In this document: one piece after another, positions 35,583-44,948 of the stretch
How positions within the stretch are numbered: the first letter of the stretch is position 1
Layout: each line of letters starts with the position of its first letter
From: Pararheinheimera sp966252055
GTDB lineage: Bacteria; Pseudomonadota; Gammaproteobacteria; Enterobacterales; Alteromonadaceae
Assembly: GCA_966252055.1 (NCBI GenBank)
Contig: CBINNO010000001.1
Span: 1 to 64,000 of the forward strand
Length of the DNA stretch: 64,000 bases
Reading direction: 5' to 3'
The notes under the pieces: generated by a model
The model's input: only the letters and a program-made list of their open reading frames with translations
Database searches by the model: none
Told to the model about the DNA's origin: nothing
Program-made: the position numbers and the translations under genes

Positions 35583-36881
35583 TTATTCCTTCAGTTGCTG
35601 ATTCAGGGCGCCATAAGAGGCACGCAGGGATGGATACAAAGTGACCAGATAGCTGCAGGTCAGGGTCAACGCAAACAAACTCAGTAGCAGCGTCCAGTCC
35701 CAGCTGGAAAACAGCCGGTTGGCCGGCAACAGATAGTTCATCAGGCTGATGCCACTGTAACCAATCAGCAAAGCCGCCGCGGACGTAATGCCGGCCATCA
35801 GCAACACGTCGGCCAGCGCCTGCTGCTGGATCTGCCAGCGGCTGGCGCCCAGCGCCCGGCGCAAGCTGATTTCATATTGATTGGCGATATAGCGGTTCAG
35901 CGACAAATGGCTGGCGTTAAACAGGCAGACCAGTAAAAACAACAAAGTAACCAACGCAAACGCCTTGATGTCGCCGCCGTCTTTATTGAAATACACCACG
36001 ATATCGCGCATGCCTACCAGCTTGTTGTTCACACTGCTGGGATGACGGCCGGCTTTTTTCTCATCTGCGGTCAGATTGTCGACAAACTGGCGGTACGCCT
36101 GCTGCTGTTCAGGCGTATCGAGCTGCACCCAAAACTGCAGCTGGTGGATGGCTTTGGTCCGGCCGTCGGTGGCCAGCTTGCGATAGTCAGCATCATCAAA
36201 ACTGGACGACCAGGTATTGGACAGATAATTGCGGTCATAGCCGGTCTCCAGTGGCAGATAAATATCCTCCACTTCAGATAAGTGATTGTTGTTCACCGCA
36301 TCAAACAAGCGCGGCAACATAGCCCAGTCGGCCAGCACCGCAGAAATGGTGTATTCATGGTCATCCAGCGTCAGGCTGCGCCCAACCACATCAGTCTGAC
36401 CAAACAGCTTTTCTGCGGTCTGCCGGCTTAAAATCACTTCGGAGCGTGCGCTGGCATCAGGCCAGACATTGCCATGCAAAAATGGAACCTCAAACATGCG
36501 GAAAAAATCCGGTTGCGTCAGGCGAATTTTGACCGGCATCGGCGGCTGCTGCGGGCTCAGGCGCAGATATCCATCCGAGCTGTACATGGCGGCTTTGGCC
36601 GACGGAATGTCGGTGGCGCCAAGTTTTTGTATATTGCGATAGCTCTGCACATAAGGCGGCTCACAATTCTGGCAGTCATAAGGCACCATCATCGTGAACG
36701 GAAAAAACAGCTTGTCGCTTTTATGCGGCAGCGGATCTGTGTTCAGCCGGTAATAAAAAGTGGCGTTGGCGAAAAACACGCCAAGCCCCAGGCTCAGGAT
36801 CAAAATAGTCAGGCTGTAAGGCAAAGGCGCACGCCGGATGCTTTTCAGACTGGCTTTTAAGTAATACAGAAACTGTTCCAT
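35583..36881 (-). CDS. MacB-like ABC transporter permease (first)
   Basis: 432 residues from ATG 36881 with AAGGAG upstream; a longer frame overlaps the ATPase gene without a start signal. Topology as in the second permease: helix 1 (about 20-40, PYSLTILILSLGLGVFFANA), periplasmic domain with LTQPDFFRMFEVPFLHG and VILSRQTAEKLFGQTDVVG, and three C-terminal helices with NQYEISLRRALGASRWQI. The two permeases are distant paralogues, so the transporter is probably a heterodimer. Confidence 0.9.
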   Translation of the reverse strand: MEQFLYYLKASLKSIRRAPLPYSLTILILSLGLGVFFANATFYYRLNTDPLPHKSDKLFFPFTMMVPYDCQNCEPPYVQSYRNIQKLGATDIPSAKAAMYSSDGYLRLSPQQPPMPVKIRLTQPDFFRMFEVPFLHGNVWPDASARSEVILSRQTAEKLFGQTDVVGRSLTLDDHEYTISAVLADWAMLPRLFDAVNNNHLSEVEDIYLPLETGYDRNYLSNTWSSSFDDADYRKLATDGRTKAIHQLQFWVQLDTPEQQQAYRQFVDNLTADEKKAGRHPSSVNNKLVGMRDIVVYFNKDGGDIKAFALVTLLFLLVCLFNASHLSLNRYIANQYEISLRRALGASRWQIQQQALADVLLMAGITSAAALLIGYSGISLMNYLLPANRLFSSWDWTLLLSLFALTLTCSYLVTLYPSLRASYGALNQQLKE

Positions 36882-36891
36882 TGCCGGCTCC

Positions 36892-37623
36892 TTAAGCCAC
36901 AGCCACAGGCGCTGGCGCGGACACTGCGCCAAGGCCGTGCTGCAGCGGGTCGTAAATGGCCGCATCACTTAACATTCCGTCGACAATCTGTACCTGGCGG
37001 CCGGCGCGGCGCGCCTGCTCAGGGTCATGGGTCACCATCAGAATGGTGCAGCCGTCGGCGTTGATTTGCTCCAGCAGTTCCATCACCTGACGCGCCATTA
37101 AAGAATCCAGGTTCCCGGTTGGTTCGTCCGCCAGCAGAATGCGTGGCTGGCCGGCAATAGCGCGGGCAATCGCCACCCGCTGCTGCTGACCGCCGGACAA
37201 CTGGCTCGGGTGATAATCTTTGCGCGCTGCCAGCCCGACCAGCTCCAGCGCCTGCTCTACCCGGCGTTTGCGCTCGCTGGCCGCCATGCCGCGGTATCGA
37301 AGCGGCAGTTCGATATTGTCAAACAGACTGTAATCTTTAATCAGGTTAAAGCCCTGAAAGATAAAACCAATTTTTTCATTACGCAGCGCCGACAACGCGT
37401 TGTCAGACAGCCCTTTCACCGACTGGCCATCGAGCCGGTAATCGCCGCCGTCAAAACTTTCCAGCGTACCGAGCACGTTCAGCAAGGTCGATTTACCAGA
37501 ACCTGAAGGGCCGGTCAGGGCGACAAACTCGCCTTCGCTGACCGACAGGTTAATGCCGCGCAACGCGTGGGTTTCAATCAAATCTGTTCTGAAGATTTTC
37601 GATAAATCATTAAGTTGAATCAT
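36892..37623 (-). CDS. MacB/LolD-type ABC transporter ATPase
   Basis: Energises the two permeases. 243 residues. Walker A GPSGSGKST, Q loop FQGFNL, signature LSGGQQQRVAIARA, Walker B ILLADEPTGNLDS and H loop VTHDPE, all canonical. ATG 37623 with AAGGAA seven bases upstream. Second gene of the operon, between the membrane-fusion protein and the permeases. Confidence 0.94.
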   Translation of the reverse strand: MIQLNDLSKIFRTDLIETHALRGINLSVSEGEFVALTGPSGSGKSTLLNVLGTLESFDGGDYRLDGQSVKGLSDNALSALRNEKIGFIFQGFNLIKDYSLFDNIELPLRYRGMAASERKRRVEQALELVGLAARKDYHPSQLSGGQQQRVAIARAIAGQPRILLADEPTGNLDSLMARQVMELLEQINADGCTILMVTHDPEQARRAGRQVQIVDGMLSDAAIYDPLQHGLGAVSAPAPVAVA

Positions 37624-37680
37624 TGTTAGTTCCTTATTCTCATCACTCGTTGTTCATTCAGGCCGGCCCGGCTGCGACGG

Positions 37681-38949
37681 TCAGTTCAGCCGCACCCGCT
37701 CGGCATCTTTAAATTCGGTTAAACTTGAGATCACCAGTTGGTCGCCCTCTTTGACGCCGGTCAGCAACTCAACCCACTGCACCGACAAGGCCCCGACTTC
37801 AATCGGCGTGCGCACGGCGATGTTTTGCTCCAGCCGGTAGCCGATGCGGCCACCGCCGCTGGCGACAAAATCTCCGCGGGCAATTCTGAGCACGTTTTTG
37901 CGCTCATCAAGCACGATGCGGCCACTGAGGCGCTGGTTTTGTCTGAGCGCTTTGGCATCTTGCGAGGCAAAACGCACGCGGGCCGTCACGTTGGCGTCTT
38001 TGACTTCCGGCGCCACATGCGACAGCGTGCCGGCCAGTTGCTGGCCGTTGAGCGTCAGCTCCACAACAAGACCTGGGCTTAGCTCAGCGGCATAACTTTC
38101 CGGCACCAGCAGCTCGGCTTCGTACTGGCTTAAATCAATGACCGTCAGCAGCGCCTGCCCGGTCAGCACCTGACTTTGTTGATTGGCCAGCCAGTTACCG
38201 ACCTGGCCGGTCACCGGCGCTTTGATTTGCAGCGCTGCCAGCTTTCGCTCCAGCTCGGCGACCACCAGCGCCTGGCGGGCCAGCGCCTGCTCGCCGGATT
38301 TTTGTTCAAAACTCAGTTTGTCGGCCGCCAGCCGCACTTTTGATTTGGCGTGATTGAATTCCAGCTCGGCCTGCGCCAGCTGGTCCCGTGCGGTGTCGAG
38401 GTCAATCTGACGCATCACGCCAAGCTGCATCGACTGCTCGGCACGTTTCAGCTCGCGCCGGGCGGCCTGCAGGTTGACGCTGGCGCTGTTTTCAATTTGC
38501 TGCATATCAAGTTGCTGCTCGCGGGCCAGCAACTTGGCGCGTTCGTGCTCCGACTGCATCGACAGCAGCTCGGCTTGTTGTTGTTTCACTTCGTTTTCCA
38601 GCGTCGGGCTTTCCACCACTGCCAGCAAATCCCCCAGCGTGACCGCTTCACCGGGTTGCTTGATAAAACGCACCAGCCCTTCCTGCTGACTGACCAGCGT
38701 TGGCGCGTTGGCGGCCACCACTTTGCCCTGCACTGCGAGGTCGCGGATAAAATCACCGCGACTGACGGTTGCCAGCTGCACTTCGCTGCGCGCCAGTACC
38801 ATCGCCGCCTGCGCTCCAGTGCTGAACATCAGCTGATAGCTGCCCCACAGCAGCCCTGACAGCAGCACAGTCGCCAGCGCCAGCTTGCCGACCGGCACTG
38901 TGGCTTTCTTTTCGATGCGAATATCCTGTTGCTCTGTACCTTTGATCAT
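37681..38949 (-). CDS. Periplasmic adaptor (HlyD/RND-type membrane fusion protein)
   Basis: Links the inner-membrane ABC exporter to an outer-membrane channel of TolC type. 422 residues from ATG 38949, which follows GAGGAT. One membrane anchor (about 20-40, LALATVLLSGLLWGSYQLMF), lipoyl half (GEAVTLGDLLAVVESPTLENEV), long helical hairpin with many Gln/Glu/Arg heptads (about 100-215), second lipoyl half (IKAPVTGQVGNWL) and beta-barrel (LLVPESYAAELSPGLVVEL). First gene of the operon. No outer-membrane factor gene lies nearby. Confidence 0.92.
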   Translation of the reverse strand: MIKGTEQQDIRIEKKATVPVGKLALATVLLSGLLWGSYQLMFSTGAQAAMVLARSEVQLATVSRGDFIRDLAVQGKVVAANAPTLVSQQEGLVRFIKQPGEAVTLGDLLAVVESPTLENEVKQQQAELLSMQSEHERAKLLAREQQLDMQQIENSASVNLQAARRELKRAEQSMQLGVMRQIDLDTARDQLAQAELEFNHAKSKVRLAADKLSFEQKSGEQALARQALVVAELERKLAALQIKAPVTGQVGNWLANQQSQVLTGQALLTVIDLSQYEAELLVPESYAAELSPGLVVELTLNGQQLAGTLSHVAPEVKDANVTARVRFASQDAKALRQNQRLSGRIVLDERKNVLRIARGDFVASGGGRIGYRLEQNIAVRTPIEVGALSVQWVELLTGVKEGDQLVISSLTEFKDAERVRLN

Positions 38950-38995
38950 TTTTCGCTTTATCCTCTGTCCGAAGCGGTCATCTTGCACTGGATAT

Positions 38996-39011
38996 AGCAG
39001 CAGTCGTGCCA
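38996..39011 (-). promoter_or_regulatory. Sigma-54 promoter of the efflux operon
   Basis: Minus-strand TGGCACGACTGCTGCT: perfect TGGCACG -24, CTGCT -12, exact GG-N10-GC spacing, 47 bp before the adaptor ATG. The operon itself encodes a sigma-54 activator. Confidence 0.82.
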
Positions 39012-39065
39012 AAGTATATTTATGTTTAATTTCATAAGGTTATGAATTACTTTATGGCGCTACAC

Positions 39066-39122
39066 AGTGTCCGCGGACACTTTTTCTGTCCGCCAGACTC
39101 AGACGGACAATCTGCGCGGACA
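39066..39122. promoter_or_regulatory. Palindromic upstream activator sites of the efflux operon
   Basis: A perfect 16-bp palindrome AGTGTCCGCGGACACT at 39066-39081, then TGTCCG at 39087-39092 facing CGGACA at 39104-39109, then TCTGCGCGGACA at 39111-39122 (10 of 12 to TGTCCGCGGACA). They lie about 55-110 bp behind the sigma-54 promoter, the usual place for NtrC-type enhancer sites. Binding by the regulator at 33045-34379 is inferred from position. Confidence 0.7.
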
Positions 39123-39271
39123 TTCTGCATGGCCAACAGTGCAAGCCGGCGGTGGACACAGTTTGAAACGATTCTTTGTTGTTTATTTGTTAAAAATGGC
39201 TACAGTGCGACGCTGCACTGATCCTTTGCGCGGTTGCCTGTGGTGATTTCGCGCCCTGTTCCCGGAGAACC

Positions 39272-42151
39272 ATGATGAAAACTTTTGCTTTATCCCTGCT
39301 CAGCGTCAGTTTGTTACTGGGCGGCTGCCAGCAAGCCGGCCACAGCCCGGCAGCATCAGCCGCTGGGGGCTCAACCGTGGCCGCCTTACCAGCCGGTGTG
39401 CAACTGCTCAAAGACCACAGCGCGCCTAGTGCTGAAGTCGCGATCCCTTATAAAAAATACCGGCTGGCCAATGGCCTGACCGTCATCGTGCACGAAGATG
39501 CATCCGACCCATTGGTGCATGTGGACGTCACTTATCATGTCGGCTCTGCCCGCGAAGAAGCCGGTAAATCCGGTTTTGCCCACTTTTTTGAGCACATGAT
39601 GTTTCAGGGCTCCGAGCACGTGGCCGACGAGCAGCATTTTAAAATCATCACCGAAGCCGGCGGCAGCATGAATGGCTCGACCAACGCCGACCGCACCAAC
39701 TACTACCAGACAGTGCCGGTCAATCAGCTGGAAAAAGTGCTGTGGCTCGAATCTGACCGCATGGGCTTTTTGCTCGATGCCGTCACTGAAAAGAAATTTG
39801 AAGTGCAGCGTGAAACGGTGAAAAACGAACGCGGTCAGCGTATCGACAACCAGCCTTATGGCCGGCTGTCCGAACGGGTGGCGCAGGCTTTTTATCCGGA
39901 CGGTCATCCGTATTCCTGGCCGGTCATTGGTTATATGGACGATTTGAACCGCGCCAATGTCAATGATGTGAAAGCCTTTTTCCTGCGCTGGTACGGCCCG
40001 AACAACGCCACCCTGACCATTGGCGGCGCGGTAAAAGCGGAAGATATATTGCCGCTGGTCAGCAAGTATTTCGCAGCCATCCCGGCCGGCCCTGCGGTCG
40101 AAGCCGCGGCGAAAACGCCGGTAGCGCTGAGTGAAGACCGTTATATTTCGCTCGAAGACAATGTCCATTTGCCGCTGCTGTATATGGCCTTCCCGACCGT
40201 GTATGTCCGCCATGGGGATGAAGCCCCGCTGGACGTGCTGGCCGAAATTCTCGGCAGCGGCAACAACTCGCTGCTGTACAAAAATCTGGTGAAAACGCAA
40301 AAAGCGGTGCAGGCGCAGGCCGGTCACGGCTGTCAGGAGCTGGCCTGCCAGTTTACGCTGCTGGCGCTGCCGACACCGGGGTCGGTGCCTAACCTCGCCA
40401 CTACCGAACAGCAACTGCGCCAGAGTCTGGCCGAATTTGAGCAGCGCGGCGTCACAGACGACGACCTGGCCAAAATCAAAGCCAAAATTGAAGCCGGCAG
40501 TATCTTTGGCCTGCAAAGTGTTGCCGGTAAAGTCAGCCAGCTGGCCGCCAATGAAACCTTCTTTGGTGAACCGGATTTAACGGCGGCTGATTTGGCGCGT
40601 TATCGCTCGGTCAGCAAAGCCGATGTGATGCGGGTCTATCAGCAATACCTCAAAGGCAAGCCGGCCGTGATCATGAGCGTGGTGCCCAAAGGCCAGCGCC
40701 AGCTGATCGCCAAAGCGGATAATTTCAAGCCAGTCACGCATGACTTTGGCGGCCCTTCGACCACCAAAGCCGAAGATCTGCAAGTGCGCCGTACCGTCGA
40801 TACGCTGGACCGCAGCCAGGTGCCAGCGGCAGGCGCCAACCCTGCGGTCACATTACCGGCTACCTGGCAACAGCAACTGAACAATGGGATCCGGCTGCTC
40901 GGTGCGCAAAGTCTCGAAACACCGACCACCAGCCTGCTGCTGCGCATTCCGCTTGGGCTGTATGACGAAACACCGGACAAAGCCGGCATCAGCGAGCTGC
41001 TGGCGGCGATGCTGGATGAAAGTACCCAACAGCAAAGCGCTGAAAACATCAGTCTGGCGCTGGAAAAACTCGGTTCATCCATTAGTTTTGGCGCCGGCGA
41101 CGAGTATCTGGAAGTGTCGGTGCAAAGCCTGAGTAAAAACCTGCAGCCAACCCTGGCCCTGCTGATGGAAAAACTACAGCAACCGGCCTTTAAAGCGGAC
41201 GAGTTCGCCCGTCTGCAACAACAACAGCTGCAACTTATTCAGCATGCAGAGAAAAATGCCGGTTATCTGGCCGCGCAGGCCGTGCAGCAACTGATGTACG
41301 GGCCACATATCAGCGCCTATCCGAACCAGGGCACGCTGAAGTCAGTCAGCAAACTGACCGTCGACGATGTAAAAGCGCATTACCAGCGGCTGCTGAAACC
41401 GGCGCAGGCAGAATTGATCCTGGTGTCCGATCTGCCGCGCGCGGATGTGCTGAACCTGCTCAAAGCGCCGCTGGAAGGCTGGCAGGGCGATGTCGTCAAA
41501 CGCAGCGTACAGATCCCGCCGGCGCAGGCCAAAGCCGGAACCTTGTACCTGATTGACAAGCCAGATGCGCCGCAGTCCGAGATCCGCATCGTCAAACGCA
41601 GCCTGCCCAAAGACATCAGCGGCGAGTTTTTCCGCGCCGGCCTGATGAATTTTGCGCTGGGTGGTAACTTCAACAGCCGCATCAACCTGAATCTGCGTGA
41701 AGACAAAGGGTACACCTATGGCGCCAACAGCGGCTTCAGTGCCGACCGTTATGCCGGCGTTTATCTGGCCGCCGCCGCGGTGCGCGCAGATGCAACCGCA
41801 TCGGCTATCCGGGAGTTTTTTGCCGAGATAGGCCGCTATCAGCAGCAAGGCATGACGGCCGATGAGCTGGCGTTTATGAAAAAAGCCATTAACCAGTCGG
41901 ATGCGCTGGCTTACGAAACGCCGGGTGCCAAACTGGGCTTTATGGCGTCTATTTTGCAATATCAGCTCAAGGATGATTTCACCAAAGAGCGCCAGCAAAT
42001 CGTCAGCAACATCAGCCTGGCAGAGCTTAATACGCTGGCGGCCCGCCACCTGGCGCCGGATTCGTTCAGCGTGGTGGTAGTCGGTCCGGCGGCCAGCATT
42101 CGCGCTGAACTGGAAAAACTCGGCATGCCGATCGTCGACTACAAGCTGTAA
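39272..42151 (+). CDS. M16-family zinc metallopeptidase, lipoprotein
   Basis: 959 residues. The signal MMKTFALSLLSVSLLLGGC-Q makes it a lipoprotein. Two tandem M16 halves: the first (about 45-480) holds the inverted zinc motif HFFEH in GFAHFFEHMMFQGSEH, the partner Glu in the helix around VQRETVKNERGQR, and the R/Y pocket; the second half (about 520-950, with NLREDKGYTYGANSGFS) lacks HxxEH, as usual for the inactive half that forms the clam-shell. Probably degrades peptides in the periplasm. ATG 39272 or 39275 after GGAGAACC. No partner subunit adjacent. Confidence 0.93.
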   Translation: MMKTFALSLLSVSLLLGGCQQAGHSPAASAAGGSTVAALPAGVQLLKDHSAPSAEVAIPYKKYRLANGLTVIVHEDASDPLVHVDVTYHVGSAREEAGKSGFAHFFEHMMFQGSEHVADEQHFKIITEAGGSMNGSTNADRTNYYQTVPVNQLEKVLWLESDRMGFLLDAVTEKKFEVQRETVKNERGQRIDNQPYGRLSERVAQAFYPDGHPYSWPVIGYMDDLNRANVNDVKAFFLRWYGPNNATLTIGGAVKAEDILPLVSKYFAAIPAGPAVEAAAKTPVALSEDRYISLEDNVHLPLLYMAFPTVYVRHGDEAPLDVLAEILGSGNNSLLYKNLVKTQKAVQAQAGHGCQELACQFTLLALPTPGSVPNLATTEQQLRQSLAEFEQRGVTDDDLAKIKAKIEAGSIFGLQSVAGKVSQLAANETFFGEPDLTAADLARYRSVSKADVMRVYQQYLKGKPAVIMSVVPKGQRQLIAKADNFKPVTHDFGGPSTTKAEDLQVRRTVDTLDRSQVPAAGANPAVTLPATWQQQLNNGIRLLGAQSLETPTTSLLLRIPLGLYDETPDKAGISELLAAMLDESTQQQSAENISLALEKLGSSISFGAGDEYLEVSVQSLSKNLQPTLALLMEKLQQPAFKADEFARLQQQQLQLIQHAEKNAGYLAAQAVQQLMYGPHISAYPNQGTLKSVSKLTVDDVKAHYQRLLKPAQAELILVSDLPRADVLNLLKAPLEGWQGDVVKRSVQIPPAQAKAGTLYLIDKPDAPQSEIRIVKRSLPKDISGEFFRAGLMNFALGGNFNSRINLNLREDKGYTYGANSGFSADRYAGVYLAAAAVRADATASAIREFFAEIGRYQQQGMTADELAFMKKAINQSDALAYETPGAKLGFMASILQYQLKDDFTKERQQIVSNISLAELNTLAARHLAPDSFSVVVVGPAASIRAELEKLGMPIVDYKL

Positions 42152-42295
42152 ACTGCCGACAGTCAGAACCGGCCAGCGGTTCTGACTGTCCCTCCCCGCT
42201 TTAATCCGAACCTTCAAGCCATTGGTCGCAGCCGTTCGCATCTGAACGCTGCATTGATTACACTGCAGTTTTGCCAAGGCCAAGGATAGTGCCCC

Positions 42296-43009
42296 TTGTC
42301 TGCTCGTCCAATTGTTTTGCTGTTCCTTGCTGGCTGGTGGTGGCCGGCGGCAACGCCTGCGGCGCAAACCCCGCCACCGCTTATGGAACTGCGCATGGCC
42401 GGCAGCCTCAGTCAGTCTGAATTGTCTGCCGACATCGAGCAGCAGCTGCGGCTTGCCTATCATCAGCTCGGTTATCAGCTGAGTATCAGCCGCTTGCCGG
42501 CCGGCCGTTCCCTGCAGATGAGCAATCAGGGTTTGTTTGACGGTGAACTGTTTCGTATCGATGACATCAGCAAAAGTTATGCAAACCTGCACCAAGTGCC
42601 GGTCGCGCTGGCGCGTATCGAAGTGCATGCCTATGTCCGCACAGAGCAAGCGGACAAGCTGGCCGGCTGGCCTGGCCAAAAGCAGCTGCGGATTGGCACT
42701 GTGCGCGGTTTTCGGCTGGCCAATGCGGTCAGCTTCAGCGGTTATCCGGTGCAGCTGACCACGCTGGCGCAGGCGGTCGAAATGCTCCGGCAGGACAAAA
42801 TTGATGTGCTGCTGGAAGATCAGTTGTCGATTTTAAGTTTGCTTGGCGGTTCGCTGCACGACAGTGGCCTGGTGCAGTTGCCTGACGTGCTGGCGTGTGC
42901 CCAGCTTTATCATTATGTCCACCAGAAACACCAAAGCCTGTTGCCGGCCTTGACCAAAGCTTTACAACAACAACGGCGGCCTTCGGTGCGCTGTAAAAAA
43001 AATCCCTGA
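42296..43009 (+). CDS. Periplasmic solute-binding protein-like (family 3)
   Basis: 237 residues. The start is a TTG at 42296, with AAGGAT eight bases upstream; no ATG would keep the signal peptide (SARPIVLLFLAGWWWPAATPAAQ). The rest looks like an SBP_bac_3 domain without a transporter: LRMAGSLSQSELSADIEQQLRLAYHQLGYQL, SRLPAGRSLQMSNQGLFDGELFR, and LAQAVEMLRQDKIDVLLEDQ. Such stand-alone proteins often have unknown ligands. It lies 144 bp after the M16 gene and ends inside a bidirectional terminator. Confidence 0.8.
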   Translation: MSARPIVLLFLAGWWWPAATPAAQTPPPLMELRMAGSLSQSELSADIEQQLRLAYHQLGYQLSISRLPAGRSLQMSNQGLFDGELFRIDDISKSYANLHQVPVALARIEVHAYVRTEQADKLAGWPGQKQLRIGTVRGFRLANAVSFSGYPVQLTTLAQAVEMLRQDKIDVLLEDQLSILSLLGGSLHDSGLVQLPDVLACAQLYHYVHQKHQSLLPALTKALQQQRRPSVRCKKNP

Positions 43010-43026
43010 CGCAGCAGGGATTTTTT
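43001..43026. terminator. Bidirectional intrinsic terminator
   Basis: AATCCCTG, loop ACGCAG, CAGGGATT, followed by T6 on the plus strand and by a run of eight T on the minus strand. It serves both the solute-binding protein gene (plus) and the M28 peptidase gene (minus). Confidence 0.88.
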
Positions 43027-43052
43027 ATCAGAGTCAAGCAGCAGTCACCAAC

Positions 43053-44777
43053 TTACTGACCAGCCGCCATCGACGCATCACGCGCCGCTTTAAACTCTTT
43101 GCCTTCATACCAGTTTGGCCAGGCACTGGTGTTGTCTGCCAGCTCACGACCTACTTTGTAGTAGAGGAATAAATCCTGCTGTGCACCGCGTAAGTCCCAG
43201 CTGTCGTTAAACTCATCTTCCACTTTGTGGTAACAGCACTTGGTATAAGCCTCATGCTGGGCTTTACCCCACTCTTTGCCATGCTCAAACGAGTCAATGC
43301 CGCCTTTGGCGTACAGCATTGGCACGCCCACTTTAGCCAGATTGAAGTGGTCTGAGCGGTAATAAGAACCGGCCGCCGGATTTGACTCTGGCGCAATGTA
43401 ACGGCCTTGCTGCTCGGTATATTTCTTTAAGATGTCTTCCAGTTCCGAGTTGCCGTAACCGACCACCGACATGTCTTTCATCGGGCCATAGACGTTGATC
43501 ACATCCATATTGATACCCGCCACCGTTTTATTCAGTGGGAACACCGGATGTTTGGCATACCAGGCCGACCCCAGCAGGCCGCGTTCTTCAGCGGTAACCG
43601 CGACAAAAGCAATCGAGCGTTTTGGCTTGGGCTGACTGGCGTAATATTCGGCCATCGCGATTAAAGCGCCAGTGCCGGATGCATTGTCCTGCGCACCGTT
43701 AAACACTTTGTTATTCGGATTGGCAAAATCCAGGCCCAGGTGGTCCCAGTGCGCCATATAAACAATGGCTTCATCCGGTTTCTCGCTGCCTTCGATAATG
43801 CCGACAGCATTGCCAGACGTCAGCTCACGCACGTTACTTTTCACCGACACTGAGGCTTTGATGCCAAGCGGCACTGGCTGGAAATCTTTGCTCAGCGCTT
43901 TTTTGCGCATCGAATCGATATTCTCGCCAATGACGCCAAACAGCGTATTCGCCGACTCAGTGGTGACCCAGCCTTCAATGGCGGCACGGTCGGCATTTTT
44001 GTTCGGGTTAATGAGGTCAAACTTAGTGGCAGAACCCCCAGCCACCACCTGCCAGCCATATGAAGCGGCATCCGTTTCGTGCACGATCAAAGCACCGGCG
44101 GCGCCCTGGCGGGCAGCTTCTTCAAACTTGTAAGTCCAGCGGCCGTAATAAGTCATCGCATTACCGGTGAACAGTTTCGGATCCTGGGTAGCAAAGCCCG
44201 GATCGTTGACAAACATCACCACGGTTTTGCCTTTGACATCCAGCCCTTCGTAGTCATTCCAGTCGTATTCCGGCGCCACAATGCCGTAACCGACAAACAC
44301 CAGCTCGGAGTCTTTGATTTCACTGAATTCGGTCACGCGGGTGGTCCAGGCGAACATCTGGTCCCGATATTTCATCGGGGCCGGTGCTTTGTCGCCCGAG
44401 AAAGTCAGTGCGGACACTTCTTTCGGGTCAATTTGCACCAGTTGCACCGGTTGGACATAACTGCCGTCGGCCAACGGTTTTAAGCCAATCCGTTTAAATT
44501 GTTCAGATAAATACGCCAGCGTCAGCTCTTCGCCTTTCGTGGCCGGCGCCCGGCCCTGAAATTCGTCGGAAGACAGCGTTTTGATGTAACTGGCAAGGTT
44601 AGAGTTAAAGTCGGTATCGACCAGCGCGGCAGCCGGGGCTGCTTTGCTGTCCGCGGCTACGGCAGGTGCCGGCGCTGCGGCCGTGGCGCTCTGCTCTGGC
44701 TGCTTCTGGCAGGCTGCCAGTGTCAGACAGGCGCTTAACGCCAGCCATGTTCCTGAAAACCAGAATTGCGTTTTCAT
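43053..44777 (-). CDS. M28-family zinc aminopeptidase, lipoprotein
   Basis: 574 residues. Signal MKTQFWFSGTWLALSACLTLAAC-Q. A PA (protease-associated) insert (about 150-300) precedes and splits the peptidase domain. Zinc ligands and catalytic residues: His and Asp in MAHWDHLGLD, Asp in GAQDNASGTGALI, catalytic Glu pair in AVTAEERGLLGS, Asp in GINMDVINVYG, His in RSDHFNLAKVGVP. Cleaves N-terminal residues from peptides, probably in the periplasm or at the cell surface. ATG 44777 follows GGAG. Confidence 0.94.
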   Translation of the reverse strand: MKTQFWFSGTWLALSACLTLAACQKQPEQSATAAAPAPAVAADSKAAPAAALVDTDFNSNLASYIKTLSSDEFQGRAPATKGEELTLAYLSEQFKRIGLKPLADGSYVQPVQLVQIDPKEVSALTFSGDKAPAPMKYRDQMFAWTTRVTEFSEIKDSELVFVGYGIVAPEYDWNDYEGLDVKGKTVVMFVNDPGFATQDPKLFTGNAMTYYGRWTYKFEEAARQGAAGALIVHETDAASYGWQVVAGGSATKFDLINPNKNADRAAIEGWVTTESANTLFGVIGENIDSMRKKALSKDFQPVPLGIKASVSVKSNVRELTSGNAVGIIEGSEKPDEAIVYMAHWDHLGLDFANPNNKVFNGAQDNASGTGALIAMAEYYASQPKPKRSIAFVAVTAEERGLLGSAWYAKHPVFPLNKTVAGINMDVINVYGPMKDMSVVGYGNSELEDILKKYTEQQGRYIAPESNPAAGSYYRSDHFNLAKVGVPMLYAKGGIDSFEHGKEWGKAQHEAYTKCCYHKVEDEFNDSWDLRGAQQDLFLYYKVGRELADNTSAWPNWYEGKEFKAARDASMAAGQ

Positions 44778-44948
44778 AAAATCTCCATCACGTCAGGTGA
44801 TTGTTGTCGTTATGTGCAAGCTGCACCGGCCGGAAATAGCCCGCGCAGTCGCCCGATGTTACCAGACAAAGCCCGGCTGCCGGTATTTTTTACCGCAGCC
44901 GCAGTGACTGACGGCCCTCAACTGAAGGGCGCTCACTGACAGCGCCGG

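Noticed and set aside
39200..39230. Promoter for the M16 peptidase gene
   Set aside because: AT-rich words resembling -35 and -10 boxes exist, but none combines acceptable hexamers with 16-18 bp spacing.
44905..44945. Terminator for the secreted protein gene at 44949-45560
   Set aside because: A GC-rich hairpin is present but no T tract follows it on the minus strand.
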